A DNA stretch of 39,576 nucleotides from Alphaproteobacteria bacterium (lineage in GTDB: Bacteria; Pseudomonadota; Alphaproteobacteria; Paracaedibacterales; CAITNM01). The notes under the pieces were generated by a model. The model was not told the origin of the DNA. It did no database searches and was given only the letters and a program-made list of their open reading frames with translations. Of the stretch, positions 25,355 through 33,303 are shown one piece after another; position 1 is the first letter of the stretch; each line of letters opens with the position of its first letter. The translations under genes and the position numbers were made by a program. The DNA lies in the NCBI GenBank assembly GCA_947478955.1, contig CANJXJ010000013.1, positions 1 through 39,576 of the forward strand, read 5' to 3'.

Positions 25355-27352
25355 ATGGAATTATGTATTGAAATCTTTATGGAAGAAATTCCGGCACGTA
25401 TGCAACGCCAGGCCAAGATTGATTTTTTGCAATTGTTTGTAAATGAATTCGAAGCTTTAAAACTAAAATGTAGCGTTCCAGAAGTTTTTGTTGGGCCAAG
25501 ACGTTTGGTATTGCATGTGGCAGATATTGCGGCAGAATCGGAGACTATTTTAGAAGAAAGACGTGGCCCAAAAATGGGTGCACCTGACGCAGCATTACAA
25601 GGATTTTTAAAATCATCTGGTGTTTTACAGAGTGATTTGGTTCAAGAAAACGGTTACTGGTTTGCCAAAATTAATGTGCCCGGCAAACCTTTGCAGGAAT
25701 TATTGCCTGGTTTGCTTGATAGAGTTTTAAAATCAATGCCTTGGCCCACCTCCATGCGGTGGCCTGGTGCCGGCCATACCTGGGTCCGCCCTATTCGCAA
25801 TATTTGTTGTGTGCTAAATGGTAAACCAGTTGAATTTGATGTTCCGGCGGTAGGGCTCAAAACAAACAATTATACATTTGGTCACAGGTTTTTAAATCCC
25901 GCACAAATAACTGTTACAAGCTTTGCACAATATCGCCAAAGCCTTGTTGACGCAAATGTCATGCTTGATTTTGAAGAACGACGCAGTGTGATTGAAGCTG
26001 AGCTTCATAAAATCTGTAAGGCGAATCAATTAACATTTTTGACCGATGAAACGTTATTAGACGAAGTTACTGGCCTTGTTGAATACCCCTTTGTTGGCCT
26101 TGGCCAAATTGATGAAAAATTTATGCATCTTCCAGGGGCGGTACTTAGCACGTCAATGCGGGTACATCAAAAATACTTCACGGTTTTAAATTCTAAGGGT
26201 GAATACGCGCCATTTTTTGGATTTGTAGCCAATGTTCCTATTAATGCTGATTGTATGACTCCTGGGTATGAACGTGTGCTTAGGGCACGCCTAAGTGATG
26301 CGGCATTCTTTTATGAGCAAGATTTAAAAATACCATTTGAAGGTAGATCAGATAATTTAAAAAATATTATTTTCCATGCTGATTTGGGGTCTGTATATCA
26401 AAAAGTGCAGCGGTTAGAATTTTGTGCCTCTAATTCTTATGTGAAACAAGCAGCCCGCTTATGCAAATGTGATTTGCTCACAAATATGGTAGGTGAATTT
26501 CCTGAACTGCAAGGTATCATGGGCGAGATTTATTCAAAAGCTCAAGGGACTGCTCCTGCGATTGCTGTAGCTTTGAAGGGGTACTACCAACCTCAAGGAG
26601 CAAATGATGCGTGTCCCAGTGATGATATAAGCTGTGAATTATCCTTGATGGATAAGATTGATAATTTGATTGGATTTTTTGGCATTGGCATGAAACCATC
26701 GGGTTCGAAAGATCCATATGGGTTGCGCAGAACCGCTTTGGGTATTATTCGTTTAATGTTACATAAAAATGGGCCAAATTCTCTAGGGGTTTGGTTAGAA
26801 AAATCAGTTGAATCTTACAAGCATCAAGGCGTTTCTTTAAAGGCCGATGTGGTTGAAACTGTTGCTGGATTTATTACTGAGCGGCTTTCAGCATATTTGA
26901 AAACCGATATGCCAGCCACCTATGTGTATGCAGTTTTGGATAAACCTTTAGAAGATATTTGGACAGCTGTTGAACGAGCCAAAGCCCTGAAACATCTTTT
27001 GCAAAACGATACTGGTGTTTCTCTTTTAAGTGCTTACAGGCGCGTTGTTGGTATCTTAAAAGGGGTGCAGGTGGCTCAAGTTAATGAACAGCTTTTTGTG
27101 CACGATGTTGAACGTATCTTGTACAATGCTCTCATACAAACAGAGCCAAAAATTGATGAGCAGTTAAAAACCTTTGCATTTAAAGAAGCAATGACATTAG
27201 TGGCAAACTTGAAGCCAGTGATTGATAACTTTTTTGATAATGCAAAAGTCATGGAAGATGATTTACAGATTCAGCGCAATCGCTTAAATTTGCTAGGAAT
27301 GCTACAATCAACGCTAAATACATTTGCAAATTTTTCCAAGCTGGAGGGCTAA
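25355..27352 (+). CDS. glyS: Glycyl-tRNA synthetase beta subunit
   Basis: tRNA-binding subunit of GlyRS. The start MELCIEIFMEEIPARMQ at 25355 fits the family; a longer frame starting at 25328 overlaps the glyQ end and is unlikely. The product is 665 residues, slightly short but complete. Motifs are VGPRRLVLHV, EERRGPKMGAPDAALQGFL, WVRPIRNI, VTGLVEYPFVGLG, RVHQKYFTV, SDAAFFYEQDLK, PSGSKDPYGLRRTALGI and the C-terminal anticodon-binding segment with FFDNAKVMEDD and RNRLNLL. Confidence 0.97.
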   Translation: MELCIEIFMEEIPARMQRQAKIDFLQLFVNEFEALKLKCSVPEVFVGPRRLVLHVADIAAESETILEERRGPKMGAPDAALQGFLKSSGVLQSDLVQENGYWFAKINVPGKPLQELLPGLLDRVLKSMPWPTSMRWPGAGHTWVRPIRNICCVLNGKPVEFDVPAVGLKTNNYTFGHRFLNPAQITVTSFAQYRQSLVDANVMLDFEERRSVIEAELHKICKANQLTFLTDETLLDEVTGLVEYPFVGLGQIDEKFMHLPGAVLSTSMRVHQKYFTVLNSKGEYAPFFGFVANVPINADCMTPGYERVLRARLSDAAFFYEQDLKIPFEGRSDNLKNIIFHADLGSVYQKVQRLEFCASNSYVKQAARLCKCDLLTNMVGEFPELQGIMGEIYSKAQGTAPAIAVALKGYYQPQGANDACPSDDISCELSLMDKIDNLIGFFGIGMKPSGSKDPYGLRRTALGIIRLMLHKNGPNSLGVWLEKSVESYKHQGVSLKADVVETVAGFITERLSAYLKTDMPATYVYAVLDKPLEDIWTAVERAKALKHLLQNDTGVSLLSAYRRVVGILKGVQVAQVNEQLFVHDVERILYNALIQTEPKIDEQLKTFAFKEAMTLVANLKPVIDNFFDNAKVMEDDLQIQRNRLNLLGMLQSTLNTFANFSKLEG

Positions 27353-27353
27353 A

Positions 27354-27812
27354 ATGAAATCACACAATTGGTTATGGGTTTTAGCTATTGCCCTTGCTGG
27401 GTGTTATCCAACCATTGATCATAGGGGATTTAACCCAGAGCAAATTCAGTTTGATAAAATTCAAGTGGATGTCAGTACCAAAGAAACTGTACAAGATGTG
27501 CTTGGAAGCCCTTCAACAACTTCATTGTTTCCGGTTGAAGGAAAAAACTGGACCACGTGGTATTATGTATACCGAAAAACCGAAACGACCTCATTTTTTA
27601 CCCCCAAAGTTGTTGATCAATTAGTGGTGAAAGTAACTTTAGATGATAAAGATATTCTTCGCGGCCTTGAAAAACAAAAAGGTGTTCGAGGCGAAGAAAT
27701 TAAGGCCAGTACTGAACGTACTCCAACAACCGGATACGAAAGTTCTGCGTTAAAAGATGTGTTTGGCAATTTTGGCAAGTATGGTTTAGATCCTAAGAAG
27801 AATGAGAAGTAG
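27354..27812 (+). CDS. bamE: Outer-membrane assembly lipoprotein BamE
   Basis: Small lipoprotein of the BAM complex. The start at 27354 has GGAGGG just upstream, and the glyS stop overlaps the region. The signal peptide ends in lipobox LAGC (Cys17). The SmpA/OmlA domain follows: TKETVQDVLGSPSTTSLFPVEGKNWTTWYYV and VVKVTLDDKDILRGL. The product is 152 residues, with a C-terminal charged tail. The DUF3035 lipoprotein about 7 kb upstream belongs to the same machine. Confidence 0.9.
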   Translation: MKSHNWLWVLAIALAGCYPTIDHRGFNPEQIQFDKIQVDVSTKETVQDVLGSPSTTSLFPVEGKNWTTWYYVYRKTETTSFFTPKVVDQLVVKVTLDDKDILRGLEKQKGVRGEEIKASTERTPTTGYESSALKDVFGNFGKYGLDPKKNEK

Positions 27813-27814
27813 CT

Positions 27815-28930
27815 GTGGATAAGAAATTGGTCATTGCAGCAGTACTTGGTATAGCAGTACTAGCATTTTTCTTTCATTCTTCACACAGTTCAAATTTTTC
27901 TCCTACAAAGATTTATGCGGTATATACTCCTAGGAAGACTGGTGATTTAGCAATGGTGAATGCCGCCGTTGACGCGTTTAAATTTACCTGCCCAACTGCT
28001 GAAGTTATTAGTGAGCCAAACGCTAAAATTGATGATTTAAAGTTAGGTAATGAAGCGTCCATTATTGTCACCTCTGGTCAGTTTGGTATTGAGCTTATTC
28101 AATTCAAAAATTTTCCAAAAACAGTAAAAGTTTTGCTGTGTACTCATCAATGGTTTGATGATATGAAAAATCTACGAGATATTTTTATTGCCATACCTGA
28201 GCATGTACTAAATAATGATATCCACAAAATTGCCAAGCAACAGAACCTTACCCTTATTCCCACTCAAGGTGTGCTGCACACAATGTCTCCAGAATCACTA
28301 GTAAACGAAGATACATCTGTTATTCAACTTAAGGATGCCAAAGTTGGATTAATTCTAGGCGGTGATGTCGAAATGCCAAATGGCAGGGACTGGCAGCTGT
28401 TTAGCACAGATAATGCCCGCAAGCTTGCCAAAGAAATTGCGGCATTTGCAAAAAAAACAGGGTACAAAATTCTTATTACTAATGGCCCACGTACGGGCTT
28501 GTGTATTAATCCTACCACAAAGGATGCTAGTGTTCATCGTGATGGAAAGCTTGATAAAGTTTCCCTTTCTTTCCTAGATGAATTACACCATGCAGGCCTT
28601 CAAAAGGGTCAGGATTTTGAATTTTTTGATTTTCAGTTTGGCCAACCATCAGCCTTTAAAGCTATTATGGCGGTTGTGCTAAAGAATAAAGGTTTTATGA
28701 TTGTGCCTGGTGAATCGACTAGTTCAATTTCTGAAATTATGGTGGTGATGCCGGCAGTAATTTATGAAAATGATGCCATGAATACGGTGCATAAAATGTT
28801 TGTAGATAAGGCTATTTCAAGTAATATAGCAATTTTATGGCCAAATTTGCCTGATCAAAACCTAATGGAGACTTATGCTCCTCCGCAACCTCAGGCAGTC
28901 ATGGTTGTGAAAAAACTTTTGGATGATTAG
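27815..28930 (+). CDS. ELM1-like (mitochondrial-fission ELM1/DUF1022 family) protein
   Basis: 371 residues beginning with GTG two bases after bamE. An N-terminal hydrophobic segment (VIAAVLGIAVLAFFFH) suggests a membrane anchor, which is not general in the family. The body shows GVLHTMSPESL, VGLILGGDVEMPNGRDWQL, KILITNGPRTG and IVPGESTSSISEIM, similar in order to the GxxHxxxPExL, GG, SRRT and DSxSMxSEA segments of alphaproteobacterial ELM1-like proteins, which have a glycosyltransferase-like fold. The function is unknown. GT-B-like nucleotide-sugar binding is an inference. Confidence 0.65.
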   Translation: MDKKLVIAAVLGIAVLAFFFHSSHSSNFSPTKIYAVYTPRKTGDLAMVNAAVDAFKFTCPTAEVISEPNAKIDDLKLGNEASIIVTSGQFGIELIQFKNFPKTVKVLLCTHQWFDDMKNLRDIFIAIPEHVLNNDIHKIAKQQNLTLIPTQGVLHTMSPESLVNEDTSVIQLKDAKVGLILGGDVEMPNGRDWQLFSTDNARKLAKEIAAFAKKTGYKILITNGPRTGLCINPTTKDASVHRDGKLDKVSLSFLDELHHAGLQKGQDFEFFDFQFGQPSAFKAIMAVVLKNKGFMIVPGESTSSISEIMVVMPAVIYENDAMNTVHKMFVDKAISSNIAILWPNLPDQNLMETYAPPQPQAVMVVKKLLDD

Positions 28931-29043
28931 ATCTCGTTAAAACACGAACTGTAAAATACTCCATATAATATGAAAGATTGCGAAGCATAGCTGTAGCTCA
29001 TCAACCCATGCCCCTTAGGCCAGAAGAGGGTGAAGTGTAGTAC

Positions 29044-29061
29044 TCTTGAATTTTTTCAAGA
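29044..29061. terminator. Hairpin between the ELM1-like and small secreted genes
   Basis: TCTTGAA and TTCAAGA with loop TTTT form a perfect 7-base-pair stem about 115 bases after the upstream stop. No T-run follows on the plus strand, so termination is uncertain. Confidence 0.35.
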
Positions 29062-29080
29062 ATGCATGCAATAATTCGAT

Positions 29081-29094
29081 TGTAAATATTTACA
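29081..29094. promoter_or_regulatory. Perfect 14-base palindrome, possible operator
   Basis: TGTAAATATTTACA ends 20 bases before the ATG of the small secreted protein. A perfect palindrome at this distance is a plausible repressor site, but its AT-richness limits confidence. Confidence 0.35.
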
Positions 29095-29114
29095 TTTAAA
29101 TAAGAGAAAATAAA

Positions 29115-29528
29115 ATGAAGTGCGCATTTCTTGGATTTTTACTATTAATAATGATCCCATTATTTGGTGCAGCTGAAGCAGATGCATCCGAAGCAAGGGT
29201 TACTTCAGTTCGTGTGGCTTGTAGAGAGATTGAGGGGAACGGCGATATTAAGATTAGTTGTGGTGCAGTGTCATATACCCATTCTTTTTCTTTAGAAATA
29301 TTACAACCTATGAATAGAGAGTATATAGATACCGCAGTTATGTATTTATTGGAAAATGCTTCTACGATTGATGAATTATCAATTTTACAAAAAGACATGA
29401 TTGCTATATTAGCTAATGAAAGGGCTAAAGTTGAAGAAATTGTAAATTTTTTGTTTGCTCATTCGCGAAGAGCGGATATTCCTGCGTTGGTATTGCCTCA
29501 TTCTCCTCCCTGGGGAAAATCACGCTAA
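29115..29528 (+). CDS. Small secreted protein, unknown
   Basis: 137 residues, no recognised family. The signal peptide (MKCAFLGFLLLIMIPLFGAAEA) is clear, with cleavage near residue 20-24. The mature part has two Cys (VACREIEG and KISCGAVS) that could form a disulfide, and then a helical segment from about residue 65. It is encoded alone and runs tail-to-tail into csrA, with only three bases between the two stop codons. Confidence 0.65.
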   Translation: MKCAFLGFLLLIMIPLFGAAEADASEARVTSVRVACREIEGNGDIKISCGAVSYTHSFSLEILQPMNREYIDTAVMYLLENASTIDELSILQKDMIAILANERAKVEEIVNFLFAHSRRADIPALVLPHSPPWGKSR

Positions 29529-29531
29529 AAT

Positions 29532-29774
29532 CTAGCTCTTCCCTACCCGTAATTTTGGTAATGTTTTAATAGCCTCGCTAACCGCAGCCACATTCTCGCT
29601 AGCTGCCTGGTTTTCTTGTTGAATACGGGCATAAAGTTCTTGGCGGAAAACAGATGATGTACTGGGGTATTCAAACCCAAGCTTAACAATGCGTCCATTG
29701 ATTTCTAAAACAGTACAAGTGATATCATCATTGATAATAATTGACTCACCGATTTTGCGGCTCAGACTCAGCAT
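29532..29774 (-). CDS. csrA: Carbon storage regulator CsrA
   Basis: RNA-binding post-transcriptional regulator that binds GGA motifs in leader RNAs. The product is 80 residues with the family start MLSLSRKIGESIII (Leu4 and Arg6 kept) and FRQELYARIQ, carrying the Arg of the second RNA-binding region; the usual HRE is FRQ here. A 25-residue tail beyond the core is variable. It is divergent from flgB, with an 80-base region between. In many bacteria csrA sits beside flagellar genes and controls them. Confidence 0.92.
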   Translation of the reverse strand: MLSLSRKIGESIIINDDITCTVLEINGRIVKLGFEYPSTSSVFRQELYARIQQENQAASENVAAVSEAIKTLPKLRVGKS

Positions 29775-29820
29775 ACCTACACATCTTTTTAAATTTAATT
29801 AAATCTTAAACAAATTTTTT

Positions 29821-29826
29821 TATAAT
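29821..29826 (+). promoter_or_regulatory. -10 box of flgB
   Basis: TATAAT lies 28 bases before the flgB ATG, with TTAAAT 16 bases upstream as a poor -35. The leader then contains AGTAGGGATAAGAG, which serves as ribosome site and holds a GGA trinucleotide, the core of CsrA targets. Regulation by the adjacent csrA is a guess. Confidence 0.45.
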
Positions 29827-29853
29827 ACCTAGTAGGGATAAGAGAATTTTTTT

Positions 29854-30219
29854 ATGAGCCTGTTCGACGATAAGTTATCATTACTGCTTAATCACCGGCT
29901 TACTTGGCTGAGTGCTAGGTCAAATCTTATGGCTGTAAACATTGCTCACGCTGATATTAAGGGTACTACTCGTAAGGAAATCAAACCATTTGCTAAGGTT
30001 TTAAAAAGCCACAATGCTCTTCCAAATAAAAATGGCACACACGCAAAAATATTAAAAATTGGCACTGCCGATACAATAAAAACAAAAACAGAAATTTCTC
30101 GGGAATTAGAAATGTTGGAAATGTCCCGCAATGCTCTTGAGCATGACGCTATTTTAAGCACTGTTAAAAATTTCCATCAATTAGTGCGAACAATTTTAAG
30201 TATGGCGCAAGGAGGATAG
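29854..30219 (+). CDS. flgB: Flagellar basal-body rod protein FlgB
   Basis: Proximal rod subunit of the flagellum, in the periplasm. The product is 121 residues. The N-terminal rod motif reads RLTWLSARSNLMAVNIAHAD; the C-terminal helix ELEMLEMSRNALEHDAILSTVKNF matches the family. It begins a flgB-flgC pair, six bases before flgC. fliE, which usually follows flgC, is missing here. Confidence 0.88.
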   Translation: MSLFDDKLSLLLNHRLTWLSARSNLMAVNIAHADIKGTTRKEIKPFAKVLKSHNALPNKNGTHAKILKIGTADTIKTKTEISRELEMLEMSRNALEHDAILSTVKNFHQLVRTILSMAQGG

Positions 30220-30225
30220 TGATCT

Positions 30226-30660
30226 ATGAGCTCTAATTTAGTGCAGTCTACCCTTGCTCGGGCGTTGTATATTGCAACATCGGGTATGGTTGTGCAAAAT
30301 AAACGCATGTTAATTATTTCTGAGAACCTAGCAAATGCAGGCGTCAAGAATACGGCGCCAGGCGTGATGCCCTATAAACGACGAGTTCCTTCCTTCAAAA
30401 CAATTTATGATAAAAAAACAAAATCTGAACTTGTGACCTTATCAAAAATTAACCATGACAAAACTCCTTTCCCAAAGGTATTTTCTCCAAATGACCCAGC
30501 GGCAGATAAGGATGGTTTTGTGTATGAATCAAATGTTAAATCAATTTTGGAAATGGCAGATATGCGTGAAGCATCACGTAGCCATGAAGGTAACCTTAAG
30601 GTATACGAACGTATTTTAGCGATGTTACAAAACACAATAAATCTTTTGAAGAACAACTAG
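30226..30660 (+). CDS. flgC: Flagellar basal-body rod protein FlgC
   Basis: Rod subunit next to FlgB. The product is 144 residues, with ALYIATSGMVVQNKRMLIISENLANAG at the N-terminus (family SGMxAQxxRxxxxAxNLANA), YKRRVPSFK and the C-terminal EMADMREASRSHEGNLKVYERILAMLQNTINLL. GGAGG precedes the ATG. Both ends of the family are present, so it is intact. Flagellar genes being limited to this pair within the window implies they are scattered over the chromosome, as in several intracellular alphaproteobacteria. Confidence 0.92.
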   Translation: MSSNLVQSTLARALYIATSGMVVQNKRMLIISENLANAGVKNTAPGVMPYKRRVPSFKTIYDKKTKSELVTLSKINHDKTPFPKVFSPNDPAADKDGFVYESNVKSILEMADMREASRSHEGNLKVYERILAMLQNTINLLKNN

Positions 30661-30724
30661 TTGGACTTGACCTTTCTGAGCTTCCCTCTCATATTTTATA
30701 AAGTTTAATAAGTAAGGGTAAAAC

Positions 30725-31144
30725 ATGACACAATTAAAAGGGTCTAAGACTGAGAACAATCTCAAAGAAGCATTTGCTGGCGAATCACAGGCGAATCGTC
30801 GGTATTTGTATTTTGCACAAAAAGCAGATATTGAAGGTTATAATGATGTTGCTGCTGTATTTCGCTCAACTGCTGAAGGGGAAACAGGCCACGCTCATGG
30901 GCACCTAGAGTTCTTGGAAGCAGTTGGAGACCCTGCAACAGGCCTGCCTATTGGTGCTACAACCGACAACCTTAAGGCAGCTATTGCTGGGGAAACTCAT
31001 GAATACACTGATATGTATCCTGGCATGGCGAAATCAGCTCGAGAAGAGGGCTTTGATGAAATTGCTAATTGGTTTGAAACATTAGCAAAAGCTGAAAAAT
31101 CTCACGCGGGGCGTTTCCAAAAAGCCTTAGATACAATGGCGTAA
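30725..31144 (+). CDS. Rubrerythrin (erythrin-type, no rubredoxin domain)
   Basis: Diiron protein that detoxifies peroxide. The product is 139 residues. The ferritin-like helices carry the iron ligands in [43 protein letters not shown] and [11 protein letters not shown]. The C-terminal rubredoxin domain with its CxxC pairs is absent and the frame ends after the last helix. Electrons must therefore come from a separate donor. The gene lies directly before hisS with three bases between them. Confidence 0.93.
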   Translation: MTQLKGSKTENNLKEAFAGESQANRRYLYFAQKADIEGYNDVAAVFRSTAEGETGHAHGHLEFLEAVGDPATGLPIGATTDNLKAAIAGETHEYTDMYPGMAKSAREEGFDEIANWFETLAKAEKSHAGRFQKALDTMA

Positions 31145-31147
31145 GCT

Positions 31148-32404
31148 GTGACTAAACTGCAGCCCGTCCGTGGAACCCGTGATTTTTTAGGTGATGTTGC
31201 AAGGTGTATTCAACACATCCAAGACACAACTTTTTCAACTGCTCAAAAGTTTGGGTTTGAACGTATTGATACACCTATTTTTGAATATACAGGTGTTTTT
31301 AAGCGGGCTGTTGGTGAAACCAGCGATATTGTTGGCAAGGAAATGTATACATTTCAGGATCGTGGAGGCGAAGAGATTACCCTGCGCCCTGAAGGTACAG
31401 CGCCGGTGGTGCGAGCAGTGTTATCAAACAGCCTTACCCAACAATTGCCCTTAAAGTATTGCTACTATGGGCCCATGTTTCGCTATGAAAGGCCTCAACG
31501 TGGGCGATACAGACAATTGCATCAATTCGGAGTCGAATTCTTTGGGGTTGATAACCCTTATGCTGATGTTGAGGTGCTTGACTTGGCCCAGCAAATTCTT
31601 GAGCGCTTAGGAATTAATGCAACTCTACATTTGAATACGATAGGGGATCCTCAAAGTAGGGATGCTTATCGCGTGGCATTAATTGAATATTTTTCTAAAT
31701 ATCGAAGTGAGCTATCACAAGACAGTCAGCTTCGGTTAGATAAAAACCCTATGCGTATACTCGATTCTAAAGATGCTAATGACCAACGTATTGCGGCAGA
31801 GGCGCCTAAAATTTCAGCCTATTTAACAGCATCAGCAACGCAGTTTTTTGAAAACGTGCGTCAAGGGCTGGAAGCTATTAATATCAAGTATACTCTTGAT
31901 CCAACCTTAGTGCGCGGCCTTGATTATTACACCCATACAGCCTTTGAATTTAAAAGTAATGATCTCGGCGCACAGGACGCTGTTTTAGGTGGTGGTAGGT
32001 ATGACGGTTTGGTGCAACATATGGGCGGCCCAGCAATTCCAGCGGTTGGTTGGGGAATGGGGATTGACCGCATTGCGTTACTTTTAGAAAATAAAGTTTT
32101 TGCAAAGCCAATTCCCATTGTTTTTATTGTGATTGGTGAGTATTTTTCTACGGCTCTACAGCTTGCTAAAACATTCCGAGAAAAAGGTAAGATTTGCGAA
32201 ATTCTTTATAAAACTAATCCCGGAAAGGCTTTTAAAGAAGCTGATAAGCTAGGGGCTCGTTTTGCCATTATTATTGGCGAAGAGGAAGTCAAAACCCATA
32301 CGGTTAAAGTGAAAGACCTAAGCCTACCGATTGACCATTTGCAAAAAGAGCGTACAGTAAAAATGACTGAAATACTTAAGGTGTTATGTGAAGAACTTGC
32401 ATGA
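31148..32404 (+). CDS. hisS: Histidyl-tRNA synthetase
   Basis: Class II synthetase, 418 residues, with GTG start. Motif 1 to 3 segments are present: PVRGTRDFLG at the N-terminus, TLRPEGTAPVVRAV, FRYERPQRGRYRQLHQFGVE, and the HisA/HisB boxes LVRGLDYYTHTAFEF and GGGRYDGLV, then GWGMGIDRIALLL. The C-terminal anticodon-binding domain is complete. It overlaps the next small gene. Confidence 0.97.
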   Translation: MTKLQPVRGTRDFLGDVARCIQHIQDTTFSTAQKFGFERIDTPIFEYTGVFKRAVGETSDIVGKEMYTFQDRGGEEITLRPEGTAPVVRAVLSNSLTQQLPLKYCYYGPMFRYERPQRGRYRQLHQFGVEFFGVDNPYADVEVLDLAQQILERLGINATLHLNTIGDPQSRDAYRVALIEYFSKYRSELSQDSQLRLDKNPMRILDSKDANDQRIAAEAPKISAYLTASATQFFENVRQGLEAINIKYTLDPTLVRGLDYYTHTAFEFKSNDLGAQDAVLGGGRYDGLVQHMGGPAIPAVGWGMGIDRIALLLENKVFAKPIPIVFIVIGEYFSTALQLAKTFREKGKICEILYKTNPGKAFKEADKLGARFAIIIGEEEVKTHTVKVKDLSLPIDHLQKERTVKMTEILKVLCEELA

Positions 32405-32570
32405 ACCAGTTATGGTTTTGGAAAAGAACGTGATGTGTGACGGGCCATCTAATGCACCAGCCTTGGGACATCCGCGCATCTATTTACATATTCAAACGGA
32501 TAATCGTATAGACTGCCCATATTGTGGGAAAGTGTTTGTTTATGCCAACAACGCATTGATTGCAGACTAA
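32388..32570 (+). CDS. Zinc-finger protein, zf-CHCC type (NDUFS6-like)
   Basis: 60 residues. The zinc motif is MCDG, then LGHPRIYLHI, then DCPYCGKVF: Cys, His, Cys, Cys in the order of the zf-CHCC family, related to the mitochondrial complex I subunit NDUFS6. GTG at 32388, overlapping hisS by 17 bases, gives a length typical of the family; ATG at 32412 is an alternative. An ATGA at the hisS end (32401) is in another frame and closes after ten codons. Confidence 0.8.
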   Translation: MKNLHEPVMVLEKNVMCDGPSNAPALGHPRIYLHIQTDNRIDCPYCGKVFVYANNALIAD

Positions 32571-32614
32571 TCCTTTTTACAGTGTACAGCTAATTCTATA
32601 TAGAATGATTACAT

Positions 32615-32763
32615 TGGATCCCCGCCGTCGCGGGGATGACAGTGGCGGCATTAATGATGCCCAGAATGGTATTGAGAAAGACAGTGGTGGTCTTTTACCA
32701 TTCCAGCATTTCTTTTGTCATTTCCCACATTTTTTATGTCATTCCCGCGAAGGCGGGAATCCA
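32615..32763. mobile_element. Composite palindromic element with inverted terminal hairpins (MITE-like)
   Basis: Two 26-base units at 32615-32640 and 32738-32763 are inverted copies of each other (23 of 26 positions agree). Each is itself a hairpin (CCCCGC/GCGGGG and CCCGC/GCGGG). The outer ends read TGGAT...ATCCA and the inner ends GATGAC...GTCATT. The interior also pairs with itself (AGAATGGTA with TACCATTC). The whole 149 bases would fold as a nested long hairpin. It carries no gene. Such units are typical of non-autonomous, intergenic dispersed repeats. Confidence 0.75.
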
Positions 32764-33303
32764 TAATTAAATTATAGAGATTTAGTCTCCCGATCTCTTC
32801 CTACTTTTTATCTAATCGCGGCTTTATCATATCATCGAAAATCTATCACTTTATATACTCATCAATAATATGTTGAATGAGGCTTTATCTTTGTATTCAG
32901 GGGATGTAGCTAAGCACTCAAATATATCTGTCTGGCCTCGAATTGGCAAAGGTCGTACCCTTGCTATAACATCGTCTGGAAACAAGATGGCAATTTGATC
33001 ATCGCTTAATACCTGAACAACTTGTGATATATTAGCTGCTAATGCTGCTAGTTCATCGTCTCTGTTTAACAGAGGGCCTCTTGTTCTAACAAGAGAAAAT
33101 AAAGGTAAAGATACTTCAGGAATTCTTGAAAAAAATGCTTCATTCAATTAAAAGATATATGTTGGAATATAGTAATTTTTATTTAAAATGCAATTAAAAT
33201 ATCCCTCTTCCTAAAATAGAAAGTTCCTATCGATAAATTATAGGTGTTAACATTGTCTGAATATTTCTTTAAAATCATATTTTAATAAAAAACTTTTATA
33301 TCT
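32764..33303. other. Low-coding stretch between the palindromic element and ygfZ
   Basis: About 540 bases whose only candidate is the 98-codon minus-strand frame at 32851-33147. The 3' part (33148-33303) is AT-rich and should hold the ygfZ promoter; I see no clear -35/-10 pair. Confidence 0.5.
32851..33147 (-). CDS. 98-codon ORF with no ATG, possible gene fragment
   Basis: Read from a TTG at 33145-33147 directly after an in-frame stop; there is no ATG, GTG or ribosome site. The predicted protein (FFSRIPEVSLPLFSLV, then NRDDELAALAANISQVVQVL and LFPDDVIARVRPLPIRGQ) has the composition of a real protein but no family I recognise. It is best read as the 3' remnant of a lost gene. A genuine gene with a TTG start is less likely. 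Confidence 0.35.
   Translation of the reverse strand: MNEAFFSRIPEVSLPLFSLVRTRGPLLNRDDELAALAANISQVVQVLSDDQIAILFPDDVIARVRPLPIRGQTDIFECLATSPEYKDKASFNILLMSI

Noticed and set aside
32560-32766. 68-codon ORF across the composite palindromic element
   Set aside because: Translation of inverted repeats; arises from the element, not a gene.
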